From: Clostridia bacterium
Lineage (GTDB): Bacteria > Bacillota > Clostridia > Peptostreptococcales > JAAYPU01
Length of the DNA: 43,408 nt
Assembly (NCBI GenBank): GCA_016278615.1
Contig: JADQBM010000022.1
Coordinates: forward strand, 1-43,408
Direction: 5' to 3'
Of the stretch, positions 1 through 7,533 are shown one piece after another. Position numbers and translations under genes: made by a program. The notes below the pieces were generated by a model, which was not told where the DNA came from, ran no database searches, and saw only the letters and a program-made list of their open reading frames with translations. Position 1 is the stretch's first letter. Every line of letters starts with the position of its first letter.

Positions 1-104
1 AGGGTCGTCCCTACACATCCTTAATTACGGGCAACCGCAAGAGTCGTCCCTACACATCTCTAATCTCTAATCCCTAATCCCTAATCTCTAACCTTAATCC
101 CTAC
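1..104. repeat. Hairpin repeat plus TCYCTAA heptad array
   Basis: The first bases are the right arm of one hairpin copy (GGGTCGTCCCTACACAT). A fuller copy follows at 29-50, GGGCAACC-GCAAGA-GTCGTCCC, then TACACA. From 57 a tandem array of 7-bp units begins: TCTCTAA, TCTCTAA, TCCCTAA, TCCCTAA, TCTCTAA, then a 6-bp CCTTAA and TCCCTAC. The last unit supplies the stop codon of spoVAD on the minus strand. The same hairpin plus one TCTCTAA unit recurs at 35413-35445. The window starts inside the element, so its left end is not visible. Confidence 0.8.
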
Positions 105-1111
105 ATCGAAATTGCTACTGCGTGGGCAATTCCTGGTATGGTTTCCCCTTGTTGTGTACTAATAGTAGAGAGTAGCGCACCTGTAGAAATAAGAAGCACA
201 TTTTTTAATTCTTTTTTCATCATTCTTTTATAAATATGCCCACAAAATACAGATGCAGAACAACCACAACCGCTTCCACCACAATGGGTATCTTGTTTTG
301 CGCTATCAAATATCATAACCCCACAATCGTTATAAACATTTTCAATATTGTATCCTTTTTCTTTTAACAGATCGTTTGTTATCTGTTTTCCTATCTCTCC
401 CAAATCTCCAGTAAGAATTAAATCATAAAAATCAGGTGATCGTCCTGTATCATTTAAATGTGTGGAAATAGTATCAATAGCAGCCGGTGCCATTGCTGCA
501 CCCATGTTATTTGCATCGGTGATGCCAAAATCTACTACTTTACCAACGGTTGCATGGGTAATAATTGGACCTGTGCCTTGAGAAGCAAGGACCAATGCTC
601 CTGCTCCTGTTACTGTCCATTGAGCCGTTGGTGGTTTCTGATTCCCATGCTCAAGAGGAAATCGAAACTGTTTTTCTGCTGAACTAAAATGACTCGAGGT
701 TGCAGCAATAACATGGTCTGCAAAACCGCCGTCTATGGTCATGGCAGCCAAACTTAAAGACTCCGCCATTGTCGAACAGGCTCCGTATAAACCAAAAAAG
801 GGAATGCTTAAATCTCTAGCCGTGTAAGATGCTGACATAAGTTGATTGAGCAAATCTCCACTTAACATGAAATCAATTTCTTCAGGGGTTTTCTGACAAC
901 TTTTAAGTGAAGCAATAATTGAATTTCTTAATATTTTACTTTCTGCTTTTTCCCATGTTTTTTCTTCATACTTATCATCTGTTAATACTTCGTCAAACCA
1001 ATCCTTTAAGGGTCCTTCTCCCTCTTTAGGCCCTACGATTGAATAAGAAGATATTATTTTAGGGGGAAGAGAAAATTGGATTGTTTGTTGACCCATTTTT
1101 TTTACAGCCAT
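101..1111 (-). CDS. spoVAD: Stage V sporulation protein AD (dipicolinate-binding)
   Basis: SpoVAD is a thiolase-fold protein of the inner-membrane SpoVA channel that binds dipicolinic acid for its uptake into the developing spore. The sequence shows the family pattern: an N-terminal QTIQFSLPP segment, a thiolase-like GLYGACSTMAESL loop, a TVTGAGALVLA strand and a C-terminal GIAHAVAISM. At 336 residues it has normal length. I start at the second ATG (1111), because AAGGAG lies six bases before it and directly abuts the upstream ATG at 1117. It lies 27 bp after spoVAC, as in the spoVA operon. A spoVAE-type gene would be expected next, but the stop codon falls inside a heptad repeat array at the window edge. 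Expression in the forespore (sigma-G) is inferred from the family. Confidence 0.95.
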   Translation of the reverse strand: MAVKKMGQQTIQFSLPPKIISSYSIVGPKEGEGPLKDWFDEVLTDDKYEEKTWEKAESKILRNSIIASLKSCQKTPEEIDFMLSGDLLNQLMSASYTARDLSIPFFGLYGACSTMAESLSLAAMTIDGGFADHVIAATSSHFSSAEKQFRFPLEHGNQKPPTAQWTVTGAGALVLASQGTGPIITHATVGKVVDFGITDANNMGAAMAPAAIDTISTHLNDTGRSPDFYDLILTGDLGEIGKQITNDLLKEKGYNIENVYNDCGVMIFDSAKQDTHCGGSGCGCSASVFCGHIYKRMMKKELKNVLLISTGALLSTISTQQGETIPGIAHAVAISM

Positions 1112-1138
1112 GTTCATCTCCTTGTATCAATGATATTC

Positions 1139-1588
1139 CTAAGTTATAACGGCATATATAATGCCAATAATCACAGATGCTGAATACCCGCATACCAATA
1201 CCGGTCCAGCTAAACTAAACAACTTCGCACCCACACCCAATATAATTCCTTCTTTTTTAAACTCCATAGCTGGAGCAACAATAGAATTTGCAAATCCAGT
1301 AATTGGGACAATTAACCCAGCTCCTGCATACTTTACAAGTTGATCAAAAATACCTAATCCAGTTAGCAACTGGGCTGAAACGATTAATATTATAATCACA
1401 ATGGACCCAGCAGTTTTATGATCGACGCCTGTACTTTCAAGCCCTTCTTGAATTGCAAACCCAATAGTACAAACGATCCCTCCTGCAATAAACGCTTTAA
1501 TACAATTGGATAAATACTTAGGTTTAGGTGCAACATTTGAGGCATAATAATTATACTTTTCATTCCTACGATTCTTTTTCATACTCAT
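1139..1588 (-). CDS. spoVAC: Stage V sporulation protein AC
   Basis: This is an integral membrane subunit of the SpoVA dipicolinate channel; the Bacillus homologue also acts as a mechanosensitive channel. The 149-residue product has a short basic N terminus (MSMKKNRRNEKYNYYA) and then hydrophobic segments such as CIKAFIAGGIVCTIGFAIQEGL, GSIVIIILIVSAQLLTGLG and LVCGYSASVIIGIIYAVIT. The chosen start, 22 codons inside the longest frame, follows AGAGGTGG by eight bases and gives the family's usual length of about 150. SpoVAC and SpoVAEb share this fold; the position just upstream of spoVAD makes SpoVAC the better call. It is separated from sigF by 185 bp that hold a repeat element, so co-transcription with spoIIA is uncertain. 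Confidence 0.92.
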   Translation of the reverse strand: MSMKKNRRNEKYNYYASNVAPKPKYLSNCIKAFIAGGIVCTIGFAIQEGLESTGVDHKTAGSIVIIILIVSAQLLTGLGIFDQLVKYAGAGLIVPITGFANSIVAPAMEFKKEGIILGVGAKLFSLAGPVLVCGYSASVIIGIIYAVIT

Positions 1589-1700
1589 ATACAAATCCAC
1601 CTCTTTTGCTTGATACTTTATTTTAGTATTAACAATATAAATAAAAAAAAACAAAAAAATTTTTTGTTTTTTTTAGATAATTGATGAACAAAACAAATGA

Positions 1701-1761
1701 AAAGTTTTGCTATTGCAAAACTTTCCATAACTGTTATCTATTATCTGTTATCTCTTATCTC
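1701..1761. repeat. Half element: AGTTTTGC hairpin + TTATCTN heptads
   Basis: A 10-bp stem, AAAGTTTTGC (1701-1710), TATT loop, GCAAAACTTT (1715-1724), is followed by CCATAACTG and four exact 7-bp units at 1734-1761: TTATCTA, TTATCTG, TTATCTC, TTATCTC. This matches the right half of the complete elements at 28234-28364 and 42155-42322. It lies in the gap between the sigF stop and spoVAC. An A-rich and T-rich stretch at about 1640-1675 also lies in this gap. Confidence 0.85.
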
Positions 1762-1773
1762 AACACGACAATC

Positions 1774-2517
1774 TTATCCTACTTTTATTTCATCTTTTAG
1801 TTGACTTAAAATTTTCTTCTCAAGACGAGAGACCTGTACTTGTGATATGTCAAGAAGATCAGCTACTTCTTGCTGTGTCATATCTTTAAAATATCTCAAT
1901 ACAATAATCTGCCTGTCTCTTTCTTTCATCTTACTGATGATGCTTTTCAAAGTAATCATGTTTATTTTGTTTTCTTCTTCACTGACTTGTGGTTCTTTAA
2001 AAAATATATCTTTTCTTTCAGTATCATCCATGCTCTCGATTTTACTGACTGTTGAATTTGCTTCAATTAAATAAAGAACATCTTCCTTTTCCATTTCCAT
2101 AACTTCAGCTAACTCACTGATTTTAGGATGTCTGCCATGCTTGCTGAAAAGAGATTCCTCAGCATCTTTTAGTTTTCTTATGCCATTTTTTATATCTCTA
2201 CTAACTTTTATCCTACCATCATCCCGTAAGAATCTTTTTATTTCTCCAATAATTAATGGTACTGCATATGTTGAAAATCTTACATTATATGTGGGATCAA
2301 AACGATCCACCGCCTTCACTAAACCCATACATCCAATTTGATATAAATCTTCCCATTCATAACCGGTACTTAGAAACTTAGAAACAATACTCTTAACCAA
2401 TCCAATATTCTCACTTACAACATATTCTTTTGCCTCTTCGTTTCCTGATTGGGCTTCATATATCTTCTCATGTATCTCTTCTTCCCATGAGCCTGAATAT
2501 TTAATTGAACTTTCCAT
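1774..2517 (-). CDS. sigF: RNA polymerase sporulation sigma factor SigF
   Basis: This is the first forespore-specific sigma factor, held inactive by SpoIIAB until asymmetric division. The 247-residue protein shows sigma-70 region 2 (NIGLVKSIVSKFLSTGYEWEDLYQIGCMGLVKAVDRFD and FSTYAVPLIIGEIKRFLRDDG), region 3, and a region 4 helix-turn-helix (TQQEVADLLDISQVQVSRLEKKIL). RFSTYAVPLIIGEIKRFLRDDG and the position after spoIIAB identify sigma-F rather than sigma-G or sigma-B. AAGGGA lies about eight bases before the ATG. The gap to spoIIAB is 23 bp, so the three spoIIA genes form one unit. Confidence 0.96.
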   Translation of the reverse strand: MESSIKYSGSWEEEIHEKIYEAQSGNEEAKEYVVSENIGLVKSIVSKFLSTGYEWEDLYQIGCMGLVKAVDRFDPTYNVRFSTYAVPLIIGEIKRFLRDDGRIKVSRDIKNGIRKLKDAEESLFSKHGRHPKISELAEVMEMEKEDVLYLIEANSTVSKIESMDDTERKDIFFKEPQVSEEENKINMITLKSIISKMKERDRQIIVLRYFKDMTQQEVADLLDISQVQVSRLEKKILSQLKDEIKVG

Positions 2518-2540
2518 CCCAATATCCCTTACTCATATAT

Positions 2541-2978
2541 TCAATGAATATCTCTATTCAGTGTTTTTTTCATGGTTACTTTCGTTCCTTCTCCCGGTAA
2601 AGATTGAACATCTAATTCATCAACGAAAGTTTCCATAACCGTAAAGCCCATCCCTGAGCGTTCTTGTTCAGGCTTGGAAGTGTAAAGCGGCTCTCGTGCT
2701 TTATTAATATCTTCTATGCCAATACCATGATCCTCTATAATAACTTGGACCGTATATTCCTTAATGGTACAATAGATCTCAATAATCCCCTCTTGGCTTT
2801 TGTCATAAGCATGTATGATAGAATTGGTTACAGCCTCAGATAATGCAGTTTTTAACTCTATCAATTCTTCTATTGTAGGGTCCATTTGCGAAACAAAAGC
2901 CGCAACAGCAACTCTTGCGAACGATTCGTTTTCCGATTTGTTAATGAATTCCAATTTCATTCGATTATGATAAGTCAT
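2541..2978 (-). CDS. spoIIAB: Anti-sigma F factor SpoIIAB (serine kinase)
   Basis: SpoIIAB binds and inhibits sigma-F and phosphorylates SpoIIAA. It is a GHKL-fold ATPase: the N box is ELKTALSEAVTNSIIHAYD, the G1 box VIIEDHGIGIED, and the G2 box ERSGMGFTVMETFVD. The length of 145 residues is typical. The start at 2978 has AAGGGGTGAG just upstream. A second possible start, six codons in (MKLEFINKSENESFARVAV), matches the Bacillus N terminus, so the exact start is not settled. It is 11 bp downstream of spoIIAA and almost certainly translated from the same mRNA. Confidence 0.96.
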   Translation of the reverse strand: MTYHNRMKLEFINKSENESFARVAVAAFVSQMDPTIEELIELKTALSEAVTNSIIHAYDKSQEGIIEIYCTIKEYTVQVIIEDHGIGIEDINKAREPLYTSKPEQERSGMGFTVMETFVDELDVQSLPGEGTKVTMKKTLNRDIH

Positions 2979-2989
2979 CTTCTCACCCC

Positions 2990-3331
2990 TTACTTATTAA
3001 ATACCTTTATAGCCTCATCAGCGTCATGAAATTTATCAACTATGGAATATAAGTCTGAAACTGCAAAAATTTTATCTACATACTTATTACAGTTAAAAAC
3101 TCCTACCTTGCCATTCATGTCATGTATTTTATTATATCTTCCTATAATCACTCCAATTCCTGAGCTATCCATAAAGGTGACATTCTTAAAGTCAAAGATA
3201 AGATGTTTTATAAAAAAAGCATCGATGGTTTTATCTATTTCATCTCGAACCTCTTTTGCAGTATGATGGTCCAGCTCTCCATCAAGCTCAGCGATTAATA
3301 TATTATCTATGGTTTCAAAACTTACTCTCAT
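2990..3331 (-). CDS. spoIIAA: Anti-anti-sigma factor SpoIIAA
   Basis: SpoIIAA is a STAS-domain protein whose unphosphorylated form frees sigma-F from SpoIIAB. The phospho-acceptor loop is FMDSSGIGVIIGRY, with Ser56/Ser57; the second Ser corresponds to the phosphorylated residue of the Bacillus protein. The start at 3331 (MRVSFETIDNILIAELDG) gives 113 residues, the family length, and is preceded by AAGGAGG at seven bases. The nine extra codons of the longest frame are therefore rejected. It is the first gene of the spoIIA unit, with a sigma-H-like promoter 35-60 bp upstream. Confidence 0.95.
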   Translation of the reverse strand: MRVSFETIDNILIAELDGELDHHTAKEVRDEIDKTIDAFFIKHLIFDFKNVTFMDSSGIGVIIGRYNKIHDMNGKVGVFNCNKYVDKIFAVSDLYSIVDKFHDADEAIKVFNK

Positions 3332-3365
3332 TACAATCCTCCTTCTTGTTCTATTCATAATTCTT

Positions 3366-3394
3366 TTATTCTATTTTTTTCAAAAAAACCCTTT
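3366..3394 (-). promoter_or_regulatory. Candidate sigma-H promoter of spoIIA
   Basis: Read on the minus strand, AAAGGGTTT (3394-3386) and ATAGAATAA (3374-3366) are separated by 11 bases. These fit the sigma-H consensus RNAGGAWWW / RNNGAATWW with one mismatch in the -35. Position, about 35 bp before the spoIIAA start, agrees with the known sigma-H control of spoIIA in Bacillus. Confidence 0.6.
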
Positions 3395-3463
3395 ATCGAA
3401 AAAAATAGAATTGATACTACTTTTATCATTAATAGTCGAAGCATCATCAAAAAAATGAATTTA

Positions 3464-3493
3464 TTTACACTTTTAAATCAATTATGATACAAT
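3464..3493 (+). promoter_or_regulatory. Candidate sigma-A promoter of the lipoprotein gene
   Basis: TTTACA (3464-3469) and TACAAT (3488-3493) are separated by 18 bases. A TG one base before the -10 (TGATACAAT) makes it an extended -10. The predicted transcript has a leader of roughly 30 nt before the ATG at 3532. Confidence 0.5.
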
Positions 3494-3531
3494 GTACTTT
3501 GTGAAAAAAAAGATTTATAGGGGGATTAAAT

Positions 3532-4578
3532 ATGAAAAAGACTATATTTACTATTTCAAGCATTATTTTAATAGTTGCCATGTTGGGAGGATGCTCAGAA
3601 AAATTAACTCCAAGAGAAAAGTTAGATGCATCTATGACAAACACTATAAACATGGCTACGGTAAAACAAAACTTTGATATGACCATGAGTATTGAAGCCG
3701 ATGAAGAGAGTATCTCTCCTGAAATTTTAATGTTTTTAGGTATGCTCAAAAACATACATATAACAGGAGATTTTCAACTGGATAATAATGAGATTCTTAT
3801 GGGTGGAAACTTAACTGTCGACTTGCAAGGTATCTCTTATAATACTGAATTATACTTATCTAAAGAAAAATATATTGTTAAAATACCTATGTTCAATAAG
3901 TATTTACTACTCTATGACTATACAGAGGAAAACGCGTCGGATAATCCACTATTTCAAGATTATGATAAGATGAAAGAATTATCCCAGAATATCTACTCTA
4001 AGATATTGAATCAATTGGATGATGAATCTATTAAAGAGTTAAAAGAAATATCTATAGACCTTCCATCTGGTTCAGTAAAAGCAACGCCAATAGAAATGAG
4101 CTTTACTGATGCTCAGATGAAAGAATTATTAAAGACGACCTTTACTGACTTATTAGAAGACCCTGATTTCAAACAATATATTCAAAATAGTATGGAAGCA
4201 CAAAATCAAATGCTTGGGGAAGGCTTGCAAGAAGAAGTGACTGTAGACAATTTTGATGAAAGCCTTGATATGCTTAAGGAGAGTTTAGATACCATTGATG
4301 AGATCCTCTCTTTTGATACCGTTGAAGTGACTTATTATTTAGACAAAGACAATTATATTGTAAAAAGTGATTTTAACTTATTGGTTACTGTAATCGGCGA
4401 TGAAGAAACAGGCATGCCCCAGTTTACCATTACCCTTACAGGCACAGATAGCTATTGGGATATCAATAAACCTATAGAAATAACCATGCCAGAATTAACA
4501 GATGAAAACTCAATGACCCTTGAAGATATGGTTACCAATACAATGGGCGGCGAAATGCCACCAGAAATGATGGAATAA
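3532..4578 (+). CDS. Lipoprotein of unknown function
   Basis: The 348-residue product begins with a lipoprotein signal peptide: MKKTIFTISSIILIVAMLGGC, with a lipobox LGGC and acylated Cys21. It is therefore expected on the outer face of the membrane. The mature part is acidic, rich in beta-strand-like alternation, and recalls the LppX/LprG or DUF6612-type lipoproteins that fold as a half barrel; that assignment is only an impression. GGGGG lies before the ATG. It is monocistronic, with its own promoter, and ends at a strong hairpin shared with the convergent thiI. Its place between spoIIA (divergent) and thiI gives no functional clue. Confidence 0.85.
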   Translation: MKKTIFTISSIILIVAMLGGCSEKLTPREKLDASMTNTINMATVKQNFDMTMSIEADEESISPEILMFLGMLKNIHITGDFQLDNNEILMGGNLTVDLQGISYNTELYLSKEKYIVKIPMFNKYLLLYDYTEENASDNPLFQDYDKMKELSQNIYSKILNQLDDESIKELKEISIDLPSGSVKATPIEMSFTDAQMKELLKTTFTDLLEDPDFKQYIQNSMEAQNQMLGEGLQEEVTVDNFDESLDMLKESLDTIDEILSFDTVEVTYYLDKDNYIVKSDFNLLVTVIGDEETGMPQFTITLTGTDSYWDINKPIEITMPELTDENSMTLEDMVTNTMGGEMPPEMME

Positions 4579-4587
4579 AAAGAATCT

Positions 4588-4616
4588 AAAGGGACAAGGC
4601 TAAGCCTTGTCCCTTT
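4588..4616. terminator. Bidirectional terminator between lipoprotein gene and thiI
   Basis: This is a perfect 13-bp stem, AAAGGGACAAGGC, loop TAA, GCCTTGTCCCTTT, with T-rich tails on both strands. It sits 9 bp after the lipoprotein stop and touches the thiI stop codon. It is the only convergent gap in the window served by an ordinary terminator rather than by repeat elements. Confidence 0.85.
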
Positions 4617-5791
4617 TAAATTTCAACTGTCACAACCTCCGTATCTAACAGAGCGTCTTCTATGAGTCCTTCAACATCAAGAAGGTTTTCAGACCGTAAT
4701 ATGTTTTCCAATTTAGGCCTTGTGGAAGGATGCTTCGGAAGAAAAACTGTACAGCAGTCCTCATAAGGTTGTATGGATGTCTCATAAGTTCCAATGTCCT
4801 TTGCAACATTCATAATGTCAACTTTATCAGTGGCAATTAGCGGTCTCATAACAATCATATTCACAGAATGATCTGTGGCAACTAAACCATGGATTGTCTG
4901 ACTGGCAACCTGCCCGAGACTTTCTCCTGTAATAAGAGCATCACACCTATTGGATTTAGCAATTCTCTCTGCTATTTTCATCATAAAACGGCGGGATAAA
5001 ATGACCAATTCTGCTTCTGGACATTTTTCTGCAATCTGCTGCTGAATATTTAACAAATTCACATGATGAATCTTTATTTTTCCAGTATATTGAGTCATGA
5101 TTTTTGCCAAATCCATAACCTTTTCTTTTGCCCTTTCACTGGTGAAAGGGTATGAATGAAAATGCACGGCTTCAATTTGCATACCTCTTTTAGCCATCAT
5201 CCAGCCGGCAACTGGACTATCAATACCTCCTGAAAGTAAAATCAATCCTTTTCCATTGGTTCCAAGGGGTAATCCGCCATATCCCTGAATTTTTTCACTG
5301 TAAATATAGGATTTATCTCTTCTTACATCAATATAAATGCGATAATCCGGTTGATGAACATCAACAGAAATGCCTTGAGTTTCCTTCAATATCGAAGCCC
5401 CTACCAGACTTGATATTTCAGGAGATTTAAGGGAAAATTGTTTATATCCACGTCGCGTTTCTACTTTAAAAGTTTTGATTTGTGTTTCACTAATAAGATT
5501 TTTTACGTATTCAACAGCCGACTTGGTAATCATTTCAATATCTGTTTCCGTCTCATAAGAAAGGCTGATATAGGCAATTCCGAATACTTTTTTAATTTCC
5601 TTTATCACCTGTGTGTCTGATTCGTTTTCATCCATTTTGACATATACAATACCGTCGGATTTAAAGATGTCTATGACCTTAAAGGCCTTCAGCCTACTCT
5701 TTATCTGATTGATTAACATTCTCTCAAAATAGGGCTTATTTAGGCCCTTTAAAGCTATCTCGCCATACTTAACCAAGAATACCTTCTTCAT
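4616..5791 (-). CDS. thiI: tRNA 4-thiouridine synthetase ThiI
   Basis: ThiI adenylates U8 of tRNA and transfers sulfur from a cysteine desulfurase; in some organisms it also serves thiazole synthesis. The 391-residue protein has the N-terminal ferredoxin-like segment (VKYGEIALKGLNKPYFE), a THUMP domain and a PP-loop SGGIDSP at about residues 187-193. There is no C-terminal rhodanese domain, as in Bacillus ThiI. I start at the ATG at 5791, nine bases after GAGGAA; a GTG at 5800 overlaps the nifS stop but has its ribosome site too close. The coupling to nifS points to the tRNA s4U role. Confidence 0.95.
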   Translation of the reverse strand: MKKVFLVKYGEIALKGLNKPYFERMLINQIKSRLKAFKVIDIFKSDGIVYVKMDENESDTQVIKEIKKVFGIAYISLSYETETDIEMITKSAVEYVKNLISETQIKTFKVETRRGYKQFSLKSPEISSLVGASILKETQGISVDVHQPDYRIYIDVRRDKSYIYSEKIQGYGGLPLGTNGKGLILLSGGIDSPVAGWMMAKRGMQIEAVHFHSYPFTSERAKEKVMDLAKIMTQYTGKIKIHHVNLLNIQQQIAEKCPEAELVILSRRFMMKIAERIAKSNRCDALITGESLGQVASQTIHGLVATDHSVNMIVMRPLIATDKVDIMNVAKDIGTYETSIQPYEDCCTVFLPKHPSTRPKLENILRSENLLDVEGLIEDALLDTEVVTVEI

Positions 5792-5796
5792 AAGTT

Positions 5797-6951
5797 TCAC
5801 TTCCTCATAATCTTTCTTATACCTTTTACATTTTTCTTAAGATGCTCTAACACATAATCCATCTGCTCAATGTCGTTAAACTCAGAAAAACTGAAGCGGA
5901 CCGCACCTTCAATCTCTTCACCCGATAGTCCTGCTGCTTTTAAAACATAGCTTTGAGACTTTTTTTTAGTTGAACAAGCCGATCCCGTGGAAACATAAAT
6001 TTCTGCTTGTTCTAACATATGAAGCAACACTTCGCCTCTAATTCCTAAAAAACTGATATTGGCAATATGGGGCGCACATCTTTGATCTTCATAACTGTTT
6101 ATTCGAATATCTTTAATTTCTTTTTTTATCCCTTGAATTAAATATGCCTTTATTTCTCTGATTTTATTTATACGATTATGAAAATCAGAAAAAGTGAGCT
6201 CAACTGCTTTACCAAGACCCGCAATGCCTGGCACATTTTCAGTTCCAGAACGAAGCTGATACTCCTGCTGTCCCCCAAAGATCAGAGGTTGAATGTGAAT
6301 TTGATGGTCAAGATATAATCCCCCTGAGCCTTTTGGCCCATGCAGTTTATGGGCACTAAAAGACAACATATCAATCCCCATACTTTTTGGGCAAATGTCA
6401 ATTTTCCCATAAGATTGAACCCCATCTACATGAAAATATAATTTTTCGCTTTTATTTTTGTATTGTGCTATCTTTTCAATAGGTTGAATGGTTCCAAGCT
6501 CATTATTCACATGCATCATACTTATAAGAATTGTTTCCTCATTCAAGTAGTCCTCCAATTCATTTATATGAATTAATCCTTTATCATTAACACTTAAATA
6601 TTTTACGTCTATTCCTTTTTCTTCAAGGACCTTACAGACATTAAGTACCGCAGGATGCTCAATAGATGAAGTAATAATTCGATTGCCTTTTCTTTTTAAA
6701 GCATTTACCGCTCCAAAAATAGCCGTATTGTTGGATTCCGTTCCACCTGAAGTAAAAATGATTTCATTCTCATCCACTGCAAGAGAATCCCCTATGGTTT
6801 TACGTGCTGCCTTCACAGCTTTTTCAGCCTTAATACCCATTCTATGTAAAGAAGAAGGATTCCCATAATTATGTGCCAAGCATTCAGCCACAGTCTGAGT
6901 CACTTCTTTATAGGGTTGTGTCGTTGCACTATTATCTAAATATACCAACAT
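5797..6951 (-). CDS. nifS: Cysteine desulfurase (NifS/IscS family), ThiI partner
   Basis: This PLP enzyme converts cysteine to alanine and carries the sulfur as a persulfide. The 384-residue sequence has the N-terminal YLDNSATT motif, the PLP lysine in SFSAHKLHGPKG (Lys202), and the active-site cysteine in STGSACSTKK (Cys326). The long loop around GSACS and the adjacency to thiI suggest it is the dedicated sulfur donor for tRNA thiolation (compare NifZ-ThiI in Bacillus); that is inference. The start at 6951 follows GAGGTG by seven bases. The region upstream is filled by repeats, and I could not place its promoter. Confidence 0.93.
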   Translation of the reverse strand: MLVYLDNSATTQPYKEVTQTVAECLAHNYGNPSSLHRMGIKAEKAVKAARKTIGDSLAVDENEIIFTSGGTESNNTAIFGAVNALKRKGNRIITSSIEHPAVLNVCKVLEEKGIDVKYLSVNDKGLIHINELEDYLNEETILISMMHVNNELGTIQPIEKIAQYKNKSEKLYFHVDGVQSYGKIDICPKSMGIDMLSFSAHKLHGPKGSGGLYLDHQIHIQPLIFGGQQEYQLRSGTENVPGIAGLGKAVELTFSDFHNRINKIREIKAYLIQGIKKEIKDIRINSYEDQRCAPHIANISFLGIRGEVLLHMLEQAEIYVSTGSACSTKKKSQSYVLKAAGLSGEEIEGAVRFSFSEFNDIEQMDYVLEHLKKNVKGIRKIMRK

Positions 6952-6978
6952 TTATAAACACCTCATTTTTTAAATAAC

Positions 6979-7195
6979 AGATAATATAAGAGATAACAGA
7001 TAAGAGATAATAGTTTAGGAGGATTTTGCAGTACTGATGGCAAAATCTTCATTTATATAAACTTTACAATACTATTATCCATATCCTATTTGCTTATAAT
7101 GGAAGTTTTATAAAGTAAAACTCACCATAACTATTATCTTTTATCTGTTATCTTTTATCTCTCATTTCTTCCTGTTATCTGTTATCTATCTTTAG
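6979..7195. repeat. Complete heptad/hairpin element, copy 1 of a tandem pair
   Basis: Left heptads AGATAAT, (ATAAG), AGATAAC, AGATAAG, AGATAAT end at 7011. AGTTTAG and GAGG follow, then hairpin GATTTTGC (7022-7029)...GCAAAATC (7040-7047). A unique middle of about 50 bp precedes the second hairpin AGTTTTA-TAAAG-TAAAACT, then CACCATAACTA. Right heptads at 7134-7188 are TTATCTT, TTATCTG, TTATCTT, TTATCTC, TCATTTC, TTCCTG, TTATCTG, TTATCTA. Together with the next copy it fills the 580-bp gap between nifS and rny; I see no supported gene there. Confidence 0.85.
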
Positions 7196-7277
7196 TCTCT
7201 CTCTTATTACTAACCTAAATATCATTTTAGAATAACCGTTGGGATTTGTAAAGGAAAAGGCTTCCATAATAGAATAT

Positions 7278-7497
7278 AGATAAGAGATAATAGATAAGAG
7301 ATAATAGTTTAGGAGGATTTTGCAGTACTGATGGCAAAATCTTCGATTCGTTTTAAATCGCAGAAGCTCTCGGATAGGTAAAGCTCCCATCCCAACAAAT
7401 TTAATATAATGGAAGTTTTACAAAGTAAAACTCACCTTAACTATTATCTGTTATCTATTATCTTTTATCTCTCATTTCTTCTATTATCTTTTATCTC
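7278..7497. repeat. Complete heptad/hairpin element, copy 2 of a tandem pair
   Basis: This has the same organisation as the element at 6979-7195. The 39 bases from AGTTTAGGAGG to GCAAAATCTTC (7306-7344) are identical to 7012-7050. Left heptads are AGATAAG, AGATAAT, AGATAAG, AGATAAT. Right heptads at 7444-7497 are TTATCTG, TTATCTA, TTATCTT, TTATCTC, TCATTTC, TTCTA, TTATCTT, TTATCTC. The middle differs from copy 1 and holds a separate small stem (TTCGATT...AATCGCAGAA). The array ends one base before the rny terminator stem. Confidence 0.85.
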
Positions 7498-7498
7498 A

Positions 7499-7530
7499 AA
7501 AAGAAGAACTCCTCTCGGAGTTCTTCTTTT
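7499..7530 (-). terminator. Rho-independent terminator of rny
   Basis: A 14-bp stem, AAAAGAAGAACTCC / GGAGTTCTTCTTTT, with a TCTC loop lies 3 bp beyond the rny stop codon. On the minus strand it is followed by T residues. Confidence 0.8.
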
Positions 7531-7533
7531 TAC

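Noticed and set aside
57-104. Telomere-like TCCCTAA repeats
   Set aside because: The window is clearly bacterial chromosome. The units mix with TCTCTAA, are few, and sit between a hairpin and spoVAD; resemblance to telomere repeats is coincidental.
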